The notes under the pieces: model-generated | Seen by the model: only the letters and a program-made list of their open reading frames with translations | Told to the model about the DNA's origin: nothing | Database searches by the model: none | Translations under genes and position numbers: made by a program | Shown here: positions 1-11,175 of the stretch, piece by piece | Layout of the letters: every line of letters starts with the position of its first letter | Position numbering within the stretch: position 1 is the first letter of the stretch | Assembly: GCA_018398765.1 (NCBI GenBank) | Contig: JAHBMJ010004656.1 | Span: forward strand, 44,285-78,626 | From: Chromera velia | Lineage: Eukaryota > Sar > Chromeraceae | Reading direction: 5' to 3' | DNA length: 34,342 nucleotides

Positions 1-590
1 GTTGGTGGGTTGGTTGGTGGGTTGGTTGGTTGGTTGGTTGGTCGGTTGGTTGGTTGGTTGGTCGGTTGGTGGGTTAGTTGGTTAGTTGGTTAGTTGGTTG
101 GTTGGTTGGTTGGTTGGTTGGTCGGTTGGTGGGTTGGTGGGTTGGTTCGTTGGTTGGTTGGTTGGTTGGTTGGTTGGTTAGTTGGTGAGTTGGTGGGTTG
201 GTTGGTTGGTGGGTTGGTGGGTTGGTTCGTTGGTTGGTTGGTTGGTTGGTTGGTTGGTTGGTCGGTTGGTTGGTTGGTGGGTTGGTGGGTTGGTTCGTTG
301 GTTGGTTGGTTGGTTGGTTGGTCGGTTGGTTGGTTGGTCGGTTGGTGGGTTGGTCGGTTGGTCGGTTGGTGGGTTGGTTGGTTGGTGGGTTGGTTGGTGG
401 GTTGGTTGGTGGGTTGGTTGGTTGGTTGGTTGGTCGGTTGGTTGGTTGCTGGGTTGGTTGGTTGGTTGGTTGGTCGGTTGGTTGGTTGGTTGGTTGGTTA
501 GTTGGTTAGTTGGTTAGTTGGTTGGTTGGTTGGTCGGTTGGTGGGTTGGTGGGTTGGTGGGTTGGTTGGTGGGTTGGTTGGTTGGTCGTG
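1..590. repeat. (TTGG)n-type tetranucleotide array
   Basis: Almost the whole stretch is built from 4-bp units of the form GTTG, GTGG and GTCG, with rare GTTA or GTTC variants. Because a 4-bp unit repeats every 12 bp in codon terms, all three forward frames stay open as Trp-Leu-Val-Gly repeats. That is a compositional artefact, not a gene. The regular GG pairs could form two-tetrad G-quadruplexes. The array lies upstream of the first recognisable exon of the lactone oxidase gene, so it is probably intronic. Confidence 0.95.
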
Positions 591-764
591 CAGGGAAGAG
601 AAAAGCCAGACGAAAGAATCTAGCAACAAACAAACTGAGCACGGGAGGGGAGGGGAGTGCATTGTGCCATCAAGATTGATGAAATAGACATGGATAGCCT
701 TGCCTGAGTTTGATGAATTCATTTCATGTGTGCCTGGGTTGGTGCGTCGTGTGGGAGTTTGCAG
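591..764. other. Probable intron sequence before the first recognised exon
   Basis: No reading frame here resembles the part of the lactone oxidase expected just upstream. A pyrimidine-poor acceptor ending in TTTGCAG (to 764) precedes the exon at 765. The stretch is best read as the 3' part of the intron that holds the tetranucleotide array. Confidence 0.5.
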
Positions 765-981
765 GTTGGTTCTTCTGAGCACTGGCGTTTCTGGTGGTTT
801 CCTCACACGGACATGTGCGTCGAGTGGGGTGCGAATCGAGTGCCTTTGGAAGTCAGTCAGTCAGCCGGTGGGTGGGTGGGTGGGGTGGTGGGGTTGCATG
901 GGAGGGTGATCGTTTGGTATAACGGTCTGACGTGAGGGTTGGGTGAATTGATTGTTCGCTCATGTATTGTATCCCTTCTTC

Positions 982-1013
<32 letters not shown>

Positions 1014-4000
1014 GGCAGGCAGGCAGGCAGGCAGACAGACAGAGAGAGAGAAAGGCTTTCTCTCTCTCTGTTTTGCATGCATGTCGGACAGACTGACTGA
1101 CTTCTCATTCCCCCGACGAGACAGAAGAGCACACGGAGAAAGGTACAAACAACCATGCAGTGACAGACAGTTGTGCCAAGGTCATACAGAAGGAAGGACG
1201 GAAGGAACGGTGTGCAGATAGAGGTAGATAGATGCAGATTCACTTCCTTCCTTCACGATCGAGGTGTCCGCATAGGCTTCTGTTTGTGGGTCTCTGATTG
1301 ATGGCCATGTGTGATAAGATAAATGCAGGAATGACTGTGTGAGTGATGGAGCCAGTGAGTCGCGGAGTGAATGAAGGAAAGAATGAATGATCGAATGAAC
1401 AGATACATGAACGAATCAATGGATGGATGGATGAATGACCGAATGAATGCAGATGGAAGACAAATGCGAGGGAGACTGGATTGCCGATCAGTTTTTGTGG
1501 TTCAACTACGCTCTTGAGACAGCCCTCTTTGTCACAAAGTTTTTCCCCCCGCTGATCAAGTTACTCAACAAGGTCAGCCAAGCAGCCAGCCAGACAGATT
1601 ATTTAGGGAGTTCAGTCTCCAACGAGGCTTCTGGGACTGAGCCTCTTTTCCGTGTGCATCTCTGTTTTGCCTCAGAAATCTGTATTTTATTTTTGGAATC
1701 ACATTTTTTCTTCTCAGTCCATGAAACCCAGCCTCAAACGATCGTCATTCATTCATTCCGCCTCATTGATTGATTGATTGATTGATTGATTGAGTGAGTG
1801 AGTGAGTGAGTGAGTGAGTGAGTGACATACGAATGAACGAGTAGTTGCACATGTGGGTCGTCGCCTTGTTGATCGACTAGCTCCACTGATTCGGATGGTC
1901 TTAGGGAGAGACAACTAGACTAGAGGCATCTGAAGGAAGCATTCCGGGCCGACCTGCCTGCCTGCGGCATGAGGAATCAATCCATCGCAAAGGTGTCTTG
2001 TCTTGTCTTGTCTGGCCCTCCATCCCCCTAGAAAGAAAGCAAGCAAGAAAGGAAGACAGTCTCTTCTCGCCCCCCCCTTTCTTTCCTCTCCTTTTCTTTC
2101 GTCTCTTCCTCTATTCCCTGCCTTTGTCTTTGCAGGCTTGTCAGACTGTGGCCTTCACAACCAGGGCAGACACGGTGAACAGGAGCGACCGTGTATTCAA
2201 CTTCGACTGTCTGTTCAGGCAATATGTCGATGAGTGGTCGATCCCCAAGGAAAACTGCCCGGAGGCAATGAGACGGTAAGTAAGCACCGAAGGAGGGGGG
2301 GGGGTTAGTTTAGTGGGTGTCTGGGTGCAAGAGGGTGCAGGGGGGAAAGTGGGGAAGGAGAGAAAGAGAGAGGAAAGGAGCAGGCACCTTTCCCTTTTCC
2401 CTTCCTCCGATTTTCACTCTTCTCCGTTCCCCTCCTTGCACACACACATCGCTTCGCATCTGTTCTTCATCACTGGTCTTTCCCTTCTCTCAATCGCACA
2501 TGCATCGATTCGTCTCCTCACAGGATCCTTCCATTGAATGATTGATTGATTGATTGATTGATTGATGCATGGGGGCATGCAGGTTGAAGAAGTTCATCGA
2601 CTCCAAATCAGACTGGGGAGTGCATTGGCCTGTGGAGGTCCGTCAGTTTCTTTCTTTGATGTTCGTCTGTCTGATTAGGTCAATTCTCTTTCTTTCAAAG
2701 TACGTCTGGCAGGCTGTCTTGAGACTCTGCCTGCCTGCGTGCTGCATGGTGAGGCTGCCTTTCTCTCTACGCATCGTTTCTTTTCAGAAGATGATTTGAT
2801 TCCTTCCTTCCTTCCGTGTGTTTTCTTTTCTCTTTTTGTTCGTTTGTTTGACGGGGGGATGAGCACACAGAGGTGTGGCAAGCAGAGCGCGCGAAAGAGC
2901 GATTGCAGAAGAGGGGGCGGAAGTTGCCAGAACAATCCAATCACACACATCGAAGAATGATTCGAATGAAGAAAGCTTCTTTCTGTACATGCAAATAATT
3001 GCACAATCAAGTCTGATTGGGTGGGGTGAAAGTAAAGTAAAGGGGTGCCGAACCGAACCACAGAAACAACTGAGAAACGAGCTTCAGTTCATGCATGTGC
3101 AATGAACCGACACTCAAGATAGTCTCACTTTTTTTCTATTTCTTCCCCCCTTTAAACGTATTCTCTTGCCTTTGATTCTCCCCACGCACGCACCGTCCCT
3201 TCTCGTTCCTTCTCCCCTCCCCTTCCCTGCCCCTGCAGGTTCGCTTCACAAAGAAGGACGATATCTGGCTGTCACCCTCCTACGGCCACGACTCCTGTTG
3301 GATTGGAGTCATCATGTACAAGTGAGTCCTTGGGGGAAGGTTTTATGTCTCAGGCTGTCTGTCTTTCTGACGAAGAAAGTGGTTGTCTTATGTATTTTAA
3401 CTTGATAGATAATTCATATCCAAGAAAGTGAAGTGGGCGAGGAGGTGAGTGACTCCTGCCTCCAAGAAGGCAAGAAGAGGAAGAGAAGAAAACAGCTCCA
3501 GCCAGGGAGGGAACATTGCAGTCGATGATCTATCATCTGCCTTTGGCAACAATGCTTCATGAAGGTTAAGTTACATTCCCCCTTTTGCACCCTGGCAACA
3601 AGTAGAGATAGAGATTCGTTTGCTGCATCCCTGCATTCCCTCCCCTATTCGCCTCCGAATGAATCCCTCGTTCCCTCCCTCCCTCCCTCCCTCCCTCCCT
3701 GCGTCTGTCTAGGCCATGGAACACGGAACCTCCGGAGTACTGGAAAGAATACTTCCGGGGGTATGAGGAGATCATGGACTCTCTCGGGGGCAGGCCGCAC
3801 TGGGCCAAGGAGCACAGACTGGCGGGGTTGGACTTTGAGAACAAATATGAAAAGTTTGATCAGTGGCGGAAGGTGAGGGAGAAGGTGGACCCGGAAGGCA
3901 TGTTTGTCAACGATTACGTCGCGAGGGTTATCGACAGTGACAGGTTCGTTAATTCGGGGATTCGATCGAGGGAAGGAAAGGGGCAGTTAGACGCAAGCAA

Positions 4001-4492
4001 GCAAGCAACAATGCTGAATCAACTCCCTTACTGATGAGAGCTAGTACCAAGTTATCATTCAGCCTTTCATGTGAAAGATCAAGTTTGTCATGCGAACAAA
4101 AACGTGTTCTCTCTCGACATCAACATGCAAGACGGCTTCCTTCCGTCACCCTAGTGGGGGGAATGTTTGGCGCCGAGGAGGAGACGTGAGACGGCTGTGG
4201 GGTAGGGGGGGGGGTTTGGTATTGGTGGAGGATGCACGTACACTCATGCATAGGCTCTGTGTCTTTTGGATGTGGTGTGGTATGGTGTGGTGTGGAATTG
4301 ATGCGGTTGTTGAATTGATTAGCGGGTCATTCCGATAGACGAGTCTGTCAGAGATCCGCGGTGAGGGTTGCTTGGGTTGCCTGTCTGTGTGCTAGAAGAG
4401 CGCGTTCTGAGCTGCTGATTGTGTGATGAAAGGATGGATCCATGAAGAGATGATCAACTAGATGCGTGCGGAGTCTCACAGCCGTTTTTCCT

Positions 4493-4528
<36 letters not shown>

Positions 4529-5327
4529 AGAAGAAGAAAGATATGGTCTGCCTGTCTGTCCGTCAGCAAAAATGGCAGCAGAAGACTCCCCTCCGCTGCG
4601 AAGTGCTCCCCCCCCCACCCCCTCTTTGATTTGACGGTGCCTGCTTGTCTCTTGTTTGTTTTATAGTTTCGCTTTTGCATTTCTTTTTTTTTCATTTCTC
4701 TTTCTTGTCTTGCGAAAGTTAGGAGTGGCGTGTGACTTCAAGTGATCACGTGAGAGCAGACGTGAGGGCTGGGGCACTTCGGCCTGTCTCCTTCGGGCTC
4801 TCTTCAGTGCATCTGATTGCCTGCCGGTGCTTTCTTTGATTATCCGAATGGTTTTGCCTTTTTTAATTTTTGTTTCAAAGGGGAAAAAATAGTCGTCTGG
4901 TCTCTCTATCCGTCTCTCTGTCAGTCTGTGTCTGTCTGGTCTATTCGATTTGACAATGAGTCGAGAGACGGAGAGAAAGGGAAAGAAAGAACATCGATTG
5001 TGTCTGTCTGTATGTCTGTCTGGTCTATTTGATTTGACAATGAGTCAAGAGAAGGAAAGAAAGGAAAAGAAAGGACGCATGTGGTCTATCTGCCTGTCTG
5101 TTTTTCCCCCAAGTTTTTCTCCGTTGCTTGACCGAATGTTTGTCTCTGTCCGTCTAGTAAAGAAATGAGAAAACATGTATTCTGTTTCTCCGTACGGTTT
5201 GATTTGCACGTTTGTTTTCTTGTGCAGGGAATCCTTTCGGGAGATTCTAGAGAGGACCGGAAGAGCCTCTGAGGGCATCTACGAGAAACCCCCTCTCTGG
5301 GAAAGGAAAAGAAAAATCACAGCATAG
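765..5327 (+). CDS. L-gulonolactone / D-arabinono-1,4-lactone oxidase-like flavoenzyme, C-terminal half (7 exons)
   Basis: Exons are 765-851, 1453-1572, 2136-2275, 2583-2637, 3239-3321, 3713-3943 and 5228-5327. They join in phase at every GT-AG junction into 271 residues plus TAG. The order of segments follows animal gulonolactone oxidase: HWRFWWFPHTD early, then a hydrophobic helical stretch ending LIKLLNK, then FRQYVDEWSIP, HWPVEVRFTKKDDIWLSP, WIGVIMYKPW, the family signature GGRPHWAKEH and REKVDPEGMFVNDY. These belong to the ALO substrate-binding domain. Family members oxidise an aldono-1,4-lactone to ascorbate or erythroascorbate, usually at a membrane. The N-terminal FAD domain with the flavin-linking His is not in the window, so oxidase versus dehydrogenase cannot be judged. 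About 32 residues follow the point where animal GULO stops. The ATG at 1453 is taken as internal, directly after a GCAG acceptor. Recognition is from memory of the family, not a search. Confidence 0.9.
982..1050. repeat. (CAGA)n / (CAGG)n microsatellite in intron
   Basis: A run of CAGA units passes into CAGG units and back, followed by a short GA run. It lies in the 601-bp intron between the first two recognised exons of the lactone oxidase. Confidence 0.9.
1765..1824. repeat. (ATTG)n then (AGTG)n microsatellite in intron
   Basis: Two adjoining tetranucleotide tracts differ by one base per unit. They lie in the lactone oxidase intron 1573-2135. Confidence 0.9.
2538..2566. repeat. (ATTG)n microsatellite in intron
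   Basis: A short tract of the same tetranucleotide seen at 1765, ending 17 bp before the acceptor of the 55-nt exon at 2583. Confidence 0.85.
3672..3700. repeat. (CCCT)n tract near splice acceptor
   Basis: A pure CCCT tract ending about 12 bp before the exon at 3713. It supplies most of the pyrimidine-rich part of that acceptor. Confidence 0.85.
4496..4527. repeat. (TCTG)n microsatellite in intron
   Basis: A TCTG tract in the 1.28-kb intron 3944-5227, the largest one fully inside the recognised gene. Further TCTG-rich patches occur near 4555, 4920 and 5000. No exon-like sequence is seen elsewhere in this intron. Confidence 0.85.
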
Positions 5328-5785
5328 ACTCATGGGCTCATGGTTCGTGGTACTTCATGGTGTGTCTTAATATATCATAGTGTGGTATTAAAGTTTCAGA
5401 AATACCGTGCAGTGGTCCGCCAGGTCCGGTTGTAATTGGTTCTTGGCTTGAATACCATGCAGCTTCTAGACCAGTATGCTAGCAAACTCGAGGCTGAATT
5501 GAATCGCTGTATGGCCGTTGTACCTAACGTTATACGTACTGTTACACAGTACGGTTAGAAGTAACGAATGTAGGACGGTTACTAGGCGGCCGCTAGGCCG
5601 CCCGGTTACCAATTTTATGGTTACGATAGTAGTGTTCCAATGGTAGTGGTAGTAGCTAAAAACAGGCAGATTTGGCCACATTCTGAGTCAAACTTAACTT
5701 ATAAAACCAATTTTAGACTAGTAAAAATCATATTTTTGACATTTATCAAAAGTTTATTCTAGTAAAACTCAATGTTCATCCTTTT
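5328..5785. other. Intergenic stretch without a recognisable gene
   Basis: This follows the lactone oxidase stop codon. It includes the 3' untranslated region and an ATTAAA-like sequence near 5386, which could serve in 3'-end formation but is weak. A short GC palindrome-like patch lies near 5584-5602. No coding signal is seen. Confidence 0.5.
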
Positions 5786-7850
5786 ATGATTGATTGATTG
5801 ATATGTTCCGCCTTAGGGCCTTCTCGCTATGTCTATCTGTCGCCAGAGCTAGCAGGGTGGGGCGTTCCCCAGCCTAAGCTGAGGTATCAAACCCCACCCT
5901 CGGGGCCCGCCAGAGTCTGTTGCCCTGGCCGCTGCTGCATGATTGTTCGTTGTTCGAGTCACGGCTCTGGATCCACGTTGGCTTTCCAGCCTGAAAATTG
6001 ATCTGAAACGGCATACGATTTAGGCTTCCTCACTCTTTTTGTTTGCTTTATCAATCTTCTTCTGCGGCTCCCTCCTTCCCCACCCTAACGCTCCTTCGGT
6101 CGTCTCTAAGTTATCAATTGTCTCCTCATATTCTTTTGTTAGTCTCTCGATCGCCCGCTGCCTTCCGGTGATTCCTGCATGTCTGGCCGCCAGAGCGTCT
6201 CCCTCTATGTGTCCGTACCATCCTGGACACTCCTCAAACACCCTCCGTCTGAATGACGCCCATCCCAAAAACTTATCCACTCCGGCATAACATTTATTCA
6301 ACAAAAAACAAAAAAGCGTCGAGTTGTCCCTTTTTCCCTCTTCTCTGTTGAGCCTTTCTCTTTCTGTGGCTGCCTTCCTGGCTTTTTCTTCCATCTTGCT
6401 GTCCCATTTCTCTTCTATCTTTCTGAACATCTCTGCTCTCTCTCTGTTAAAAACAGGATATTCTGTCACCAGATGGATTTCATCTTCCACCACCTCGATT
6501 CCCAACCACCCTCAACAGAACTGGCACATCCTTTTCTGTAACGGCACCTTCTCTCCCCCCCTTACCAGAATTTTTCCCTGAGTCGCAGCCACAGCCCTGT
6601 CTCCCACCCTGCATGCTGCTCTCCTCCTGTGTTTTGATCGCGGCGCCACTCTTGTATAGAAAAAAGGGGCTTTCCCTATTCTCTCTCTGTCTATTTTCAG
6701 TGTTGAGCCAATTTTTCTACCTGCTCTGTCTTCAAACAAAGAAAGGTAAAGATGGTTTCCATTTGAGACCTTTCTGTGCACGTCAGCCATCATCACTCCT
6801 GTCAGTTCTGCCTTCTCCTGACTGCTCTTCTCTCTTATGTTTCTTTCTATTCTATGTGCAAACGCCTCTCTCTTCTTCTCGTCTAGCTCATTTTTTATTC
6901 TCTTCAGCAGCCATCTCTCTATCCCGTCCAGTGGCACTCTCTCGTTGACTACCTGTATTCCTCTCTGCCCTACACTTTCTTTTTGTCTTTCTCTTGCAAA
7001 AAGGTGCATTCCTCTGTCTATGTAGAGTGCCTGTGCACATTGTTTCAGATGAGGGAAAAGATGAAAAGGATGCATTCCTCTCCCCCCCCCCATTTCGTTC
7101 TCTACCCCGTCTCTCAGGCATGTGAGGATTGCCTGCCCTACCGCTTTGTTTCTTCTCTCCTTTAAAGCCTTCCCTGCCCACCAGATCGTTCTAGAAGCCA
7201 CTTTGAGATAGATCGGAATGAAACCTCCTTCCATCATCAGCGTGTCACAATTCTCTTTCTTTCTCAAACGCAAAACAAACCTGACAAATCTCCTTTGCTT
7301 CTCGTCGAATTCTGCATACGCGCTATCTGGGCATGCATGGATTTCGCATCCATACAACCATACGGCACGCACTGTCTGTTTAAATATATTGAAGCAATCA
7401 GCAGGTGGAATCCCTCCCTCCCTTCCTATCTTTCCCATCAGTCCCTGCATACATCTCTTTGCTTTGATTAACCGTGCTTCCATCATGGTTTCTAGGTTGC
7501 AGTCGGTGGATAGGACTAGTCCCAGGTAGGGTTGCTCTCTTGCTTCTTTCATCACTATCTCCCCCAGTCTAACTTCTTCTTTCTCTTTTGATGCGATGCG
7601 GCTAAACCGGACCAATCTCGACTTGTCAGAGAATAGAAGACGGAGAGGTTCTGCAAAGGCTACAAGGTTCGAAAGAAGAAGGTTTAACTGTCTATCTGAG
7701 GATTCGAGGAGTGTTGTGTCATCTGTAAACAGAGGGGCAAGGAAATCGACCCACCTCCCGTTTTCTCCTGCCGGCACCTTTAGCCTCTGTCTGTTGGTCT
7801 GTCGTCTCTGTCCTCTCCTCTTTCCTACTTCCTCTGGCAAGTTATGACTG
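5786..7850 (-). mobile_element. LINE A: 5'-truncated non-LTR retrotransposon
   Basis: On the minus strand the element starts inside the reverse transcriptase palm, between motifs B and C. It runs through the rest of the protein (7840-6020), then a 3' untranslated part, and ends in an (ATCA)n tail at about 5802-5788. Everything upstream of the RT Asp box, including any endonuclease, is missing. That is typical of incomplete target-primed reverse transcription. No convincing target-site duplication was found. The last ~60 bp before the tail recur at 26255-26316 and 29474-29535. Confidence 0.8.
6020..7840 (-). pseudogene. LINE A reverse transcriptase C-terminal fragment with in-frame stop
   Basis: One reading frame covers about 605 residues, interrupted once by TGA at 6514-6512. 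The RT motif C is FTDD (7729-7718) instead of the usual Y/F-A-D-D. It is followed by thumb sequence with KQTVRAVWLYGCEIH. Near the end the Cys-x2-Cys half of a LINE C-terminal zinc knuckle (CQFC) sits directly before the stop. The matching His is present downstream, but the last Cys is Tyr (TEYP). LINE B has the same segment with all four ligands, so both changes here are decay. There is no ATG at the 5' end because the element is truncated. Confidence 0.8.
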
Positions 7851-8517
7851 AACTCTAACTCACTCTACCTAGTATATCATTATGTATAATATATACTATT
7901 TGAGTATAATCATTTTAGTACCCCCCCAACACTCTAAGCTGTTCTTGAAAACATTTTTCAAGATTGGATTTTTCAGCGGCATTTAATTTCAAGTTAGGAT
8001 TTTTGAGCGGCGGCACCGTTTTGTGTTACTTCGTACCGCCAAAATTTATTCCACTGTATGTGTATGCGCCCCACTGTCGCGCTGCCTTTACGGAGCTACT
8101 GTACCGCGCAGCCCCGGAAACCACGGCCCCGGCATGCCTTTCTGCATGCAGGCGCGGTGTTTTTCTGAGAGCCCATCAGGCCTGATGAAAACACCTTTGA
8201 TCTTCCTGAAGATGTCTTCAATTTATGCAAAAAGTACGGTCTTGCTACCTCTGTTCTCTGTCTTGTTTTGTGTCCTCTTATGTCAGAGTTTGTTTCACAC
8301 ATGCGCTTCATTGCAATCATCCCCACCAATTTTTCATACACACACACAGAAGTTGAAAGGTGAGTTGGGACAGTGAAGAGAAACTTTAAGCTGCGTTGCC
8401 TCGGGTTTCATCATTTGGTGATGGAAGGGGCAGACGGAGCAGGTGCTCAGAGAAAGAGGGTCCTGTCCCTTCATGTTCTGAGGCCTGACTTCACACCAGT
8501 GTTGGATGAACTCGTCT
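7851..8517. other. Non-coding interval with dispersed GGATTTTTGAGCGGC motif
   Basis: An AT-rich patch (7860-7960) is followed by sequence in which GGATTTTT(G/C)AGCGGC occurs twice (about 7966 and 8007). The motif returns at about 8708 beyond the minisatellite, so 7960-8740 may be one degenerate non-autonomous element. Open frames here (for example 8023-8376) show no protein-like features. Confidence 0.4.
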
Positions 8518-8705
8518 TGCGGTATAGTTTTTCAAGACATACGCTCTGCTTGCAGCGTATAGCTTTTCAAGACATAGGCTCTCCTTGCGGCATAGCTTTT
8601 CAAAACATAGGCTCTGCTTGCGGCACAGCTTTTCAAGACATAGGCCGCACCTGTGGTGCAGCTTTTTAAGACATAGGCCACGCCTGCGGCACGGCCTTTC
8701 AAGAG
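8518..8705. repeat. 33-bp minisatellite, about 5.5 units
   Basis: Units share the core GCTTTTCAAGACATAGGC followed by a variable CTCTGCTTGCGGCA-like part. The 33-bp period keeps frames open on both strands and produces 11-residue peptide repeats (AFQDIG forward, AYVLKS reverse). No start, splice or family signal supports translation. Confidence 0.85.
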
Positions 8706-8846
8706 TGGATTTTTGAGCGGCACAAAATTTCAAGTAGCCTTGAGTGTCAGGGGGGTATATTTCAGGGCTTTAAACCGTTAATGAGTTAAGTGATCGGGCT
8801 TTAAAATAGGTCTAGCAACTGTTTTTACCAGAGTTTTCCCTAGTTT

Positions 8847-11175
8847 AGGATAGGATAGGATAGGATTAATGTCTGGAGGATTGGCGTCCTGCCCCAATGC
8901 CGAGCGCTCGACGTGCGGCGTCCAGGGAAAGCGCATACATGCGTCAGACCTTCTTGGCCGGCCCGCACAGGCCAAAAAGACTTGTGCCGCAAACTATTTA
9001 CGTGATAATCAATCAATTGCTATCAATTGCATGCGAAAGACTGCAATCAATCAACTCTTACTGATGATGCTGCGGCCCGCCGATCGACCCGGCGGAGCTC
9101 AAACAGGCTTCAAACGGAGGCATCTGAAAATAAACGGTCGATCGATTAGAGGCTAATCTCATTACTTCCCAGTCACTCAACCCTTTGGTTTCTCTCTCTT
9201 CCTTTGCTTGCTTCATTTGCTGCCATGTTACTGAATACTCTGCCTGTCTTTTATTTCTTTCCTTTTCATTTGACCAAAAGATTTGGTGGGCTTGGTCCAG
9301 CTGGATGCTTGATACATCTTGCAGGCTGTATGCATTCTCTTGCGGCATTCCTTTACGGCAGCTCGTTTTATGACAACATCCTTCAAAAACTTGTCGATGC
9401 TTCCATCTGTCTCACTTAAAAGAAAAGAAAACAAGGCAAGCCTTTCTGTCTTCCTGTTTGTCCCCTCTCCTCATTTTGGCTTTCCTGCTGCTCTTTTCCC
9501 CCTCCCTTCATTCCATGTATCTGAAAGAGCTTGCAAGCAAACAGCCCTCTTGGCATCATGCAAGGGACACTCGGTCAGAACGTGTACTTTGTCTTCAACC
9601 ACCTGGATGCCAAGAAGATCAGAGCAAACAATGCATTTTCTGTCATGCAGCGGGGTTCCCCTCCCTCCATCAAGAGAGAATTTCCCCTTATTGACCTCAA
9701 AGCTCTTCTCTCCTACCCTGAATGCTGCTCTTCTTCTGTGGACTGACCAGGGTGCAACCTCTTTGTAGTATACAGGGGTCCGCCCGATGCTTTCTCTCTC
9801 AATTAAGAGACTGTTTTCTCTGTTTCTTTCATCTGTCTGTTTGCTGTGCAGCCACAAGTTCAAGCGGTTTCCATTTAATATTACAGTATGAATCGGATAC
9901 ATCAGTGATCTTTCTTGCAATTCTTTTCTCTTGTTTTCTTTTCTCTTTTGCATTGCACTCTCTATTCTTTCCGTAAAGACTTCGTTCTTTCTTTTTGCCA
10001 CCGATTCTTTCTGTAGTGCGCTAACCCATCTTACTATCTGGTCTCTCTGTTCAAATGCCGGCTGTCTTCCTGCTGCTTCTGGCTCTTTCCTGATACAAAA
10101 AGGGTTGCTTTGTCTGTGTAGAAAAAGAGTTTGAGCACATTTCTTCAGATGACTCCCAGAGGAAAAATTTAAAGTGAAAAAGATGTTGTCTTCCCCCCTT
10201 CAAATCACTGTCTACCCCCTCCTGAATTGACTTGGCAAGCGCATGGCCTGTTGGTGTATTTCTTGCTTTCTTCAGAACTTTCTGTGCCCATAACAGCATT
10301 CTCTGAGCTACAACTAAGTCAATGAGGAGCAAGCCTGCCTCCAAAAAGGTTGTGTGTATGCTTTCTTTCTCTTTCAACTGGAAAACCCATCGAATGAACC
10401 TCCTCTGCAATCGATCGAAGTCTGCCAAAGACTCCTGCGAATGTGAATGCACTTCACAGCCATATCGCCATACGGCACACACTGTCTGTTTGAACCAATG
10501 GAAGCAAGTGGCTGGGGGAATCTCTCCTGCTGATGTGATCTTACTTTTTAGTGCAAAAAAGAGTCTTTCTGCTTTCATTGTTCTTTCTCTCATCATTGCA
10601 TCTACTGAACAATTTTCTGTCAAGATATGGGTATTCCTTTGCCTGCTCTAACTCTTTCTCCCCCAAAACAAAAGATTCCTTTCTTCCTCTTTCCCTTTCT
10701 GACCGGCAGAACTTGACGAACCTTGATTTGTCTGACAAAAGAAGTCTGAGGGGCTCTACGTATTCCTTGAGAGCTCTCAGCAATCTTTCCATCTCCCTCG
10801 CCTCCGCTAACTTCAGATAGGTATCGTCTGCGAAGAAGCTGACGGGGAAGTCTTCCTCTGACCTGTCTGCGTCTCTCTAGAGCTTTGGCCCCCTCCCTGT
10901 CAGCCTTGCTCTCTTCTTGATCTCTTCTAGCATGTCGTTAATATATGCAGAAAACAAAGAAAAACCGGCTGGCCCGCTTTGTTTTGACCCCTTACTTTCT
11001 CTGAACCACCAGTCCATTCCCCTCATCCTTGCCCTAATGTTCTGGAGAGATGCGGCCACCCACTTGATGGTCTCTTCTGACACTCCATGCTTTCTCAGTT
11101 GAACTTCCATCATCCGATGACTCGCTTCATCAAACGCGCTCGTAAAATCAATGAAAGAAGCATACAGTAATCCCT
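8847..11175 (-). mobile_element. LINE B: 5'-truncated non-LTR retrotransposon
   Basis: On the minus strand the element begins at about 11175, just upstream of RT motif A, and ends at an (ATCCT)n tail (about 8867-8848). It belongs to the same family as LINE A. Both share the FKQTV-AVW-YGCE segment, the zinc-knuckle region and a FLL...DKFL segment after it. Endonuclease and N-terminal RT are absent. The stretch 9227-8868 is its 3' untranslated part. No target-site duplication was found. Confidence 0.8.
9228..11168 (-). pseudogene. LINE B reverse transcriptase, motif A to C-terminus, frameshifted
   Basis: Motif A reads FIDFTSAFD (11156-11129). Motif B is degenerate (SKQSGPAGFSLFSAYINDM). Motif C is an intact FADD (10834-10823) in the same frame, after an in-frame TAG at 10879-10877. 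The frame shifts near 10600 and again near 10050-10001. The fragment 10001-9471 contains a complete C-terminal zinc knuckle, CIVC then H and C in VHVLTEC. An in-frame stop near 9471 and a homologue of the LINE A tail (FSFLLSETDGSIDKFL) follow. It cannot encode a working enzyme. Confidence 0.8.

Noticed and set aside
94-517. Three overlapping long open frames of Trp-Leu-Val-Gly repeats
   Set aside because: All three frames are open only because a stop-free 4-bp unit is repeated; no start context, splice or family support.
857-1243. Minus-strand open frame of 128 residues
   Set aside because: Produced by the CAGA/CTGT tract (Cys-Leu-Ser-Val repeats) and overlaps a supported exon border on the other strand.
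5935-5975. tRNA-like B box (GTTCGAGTC), possible tRNA-derived SINE
   Set aside because: No A box at the right distance and no cloverleaf could be folded; it lies in the LINE A 3' part.
6512-6514. In-frame TGA in LINE A as a recoded codon
   Set aside because: Other stops, frameshifts and lost residues in the elements point to decay; the host genes end in TAG and TGA normally.
8373-8669. 98-residue open frame with AFQDIG repeats
   Set aside because: The 33-bp minisatellite keeps frames open on both strands; no independent evidence of coding.
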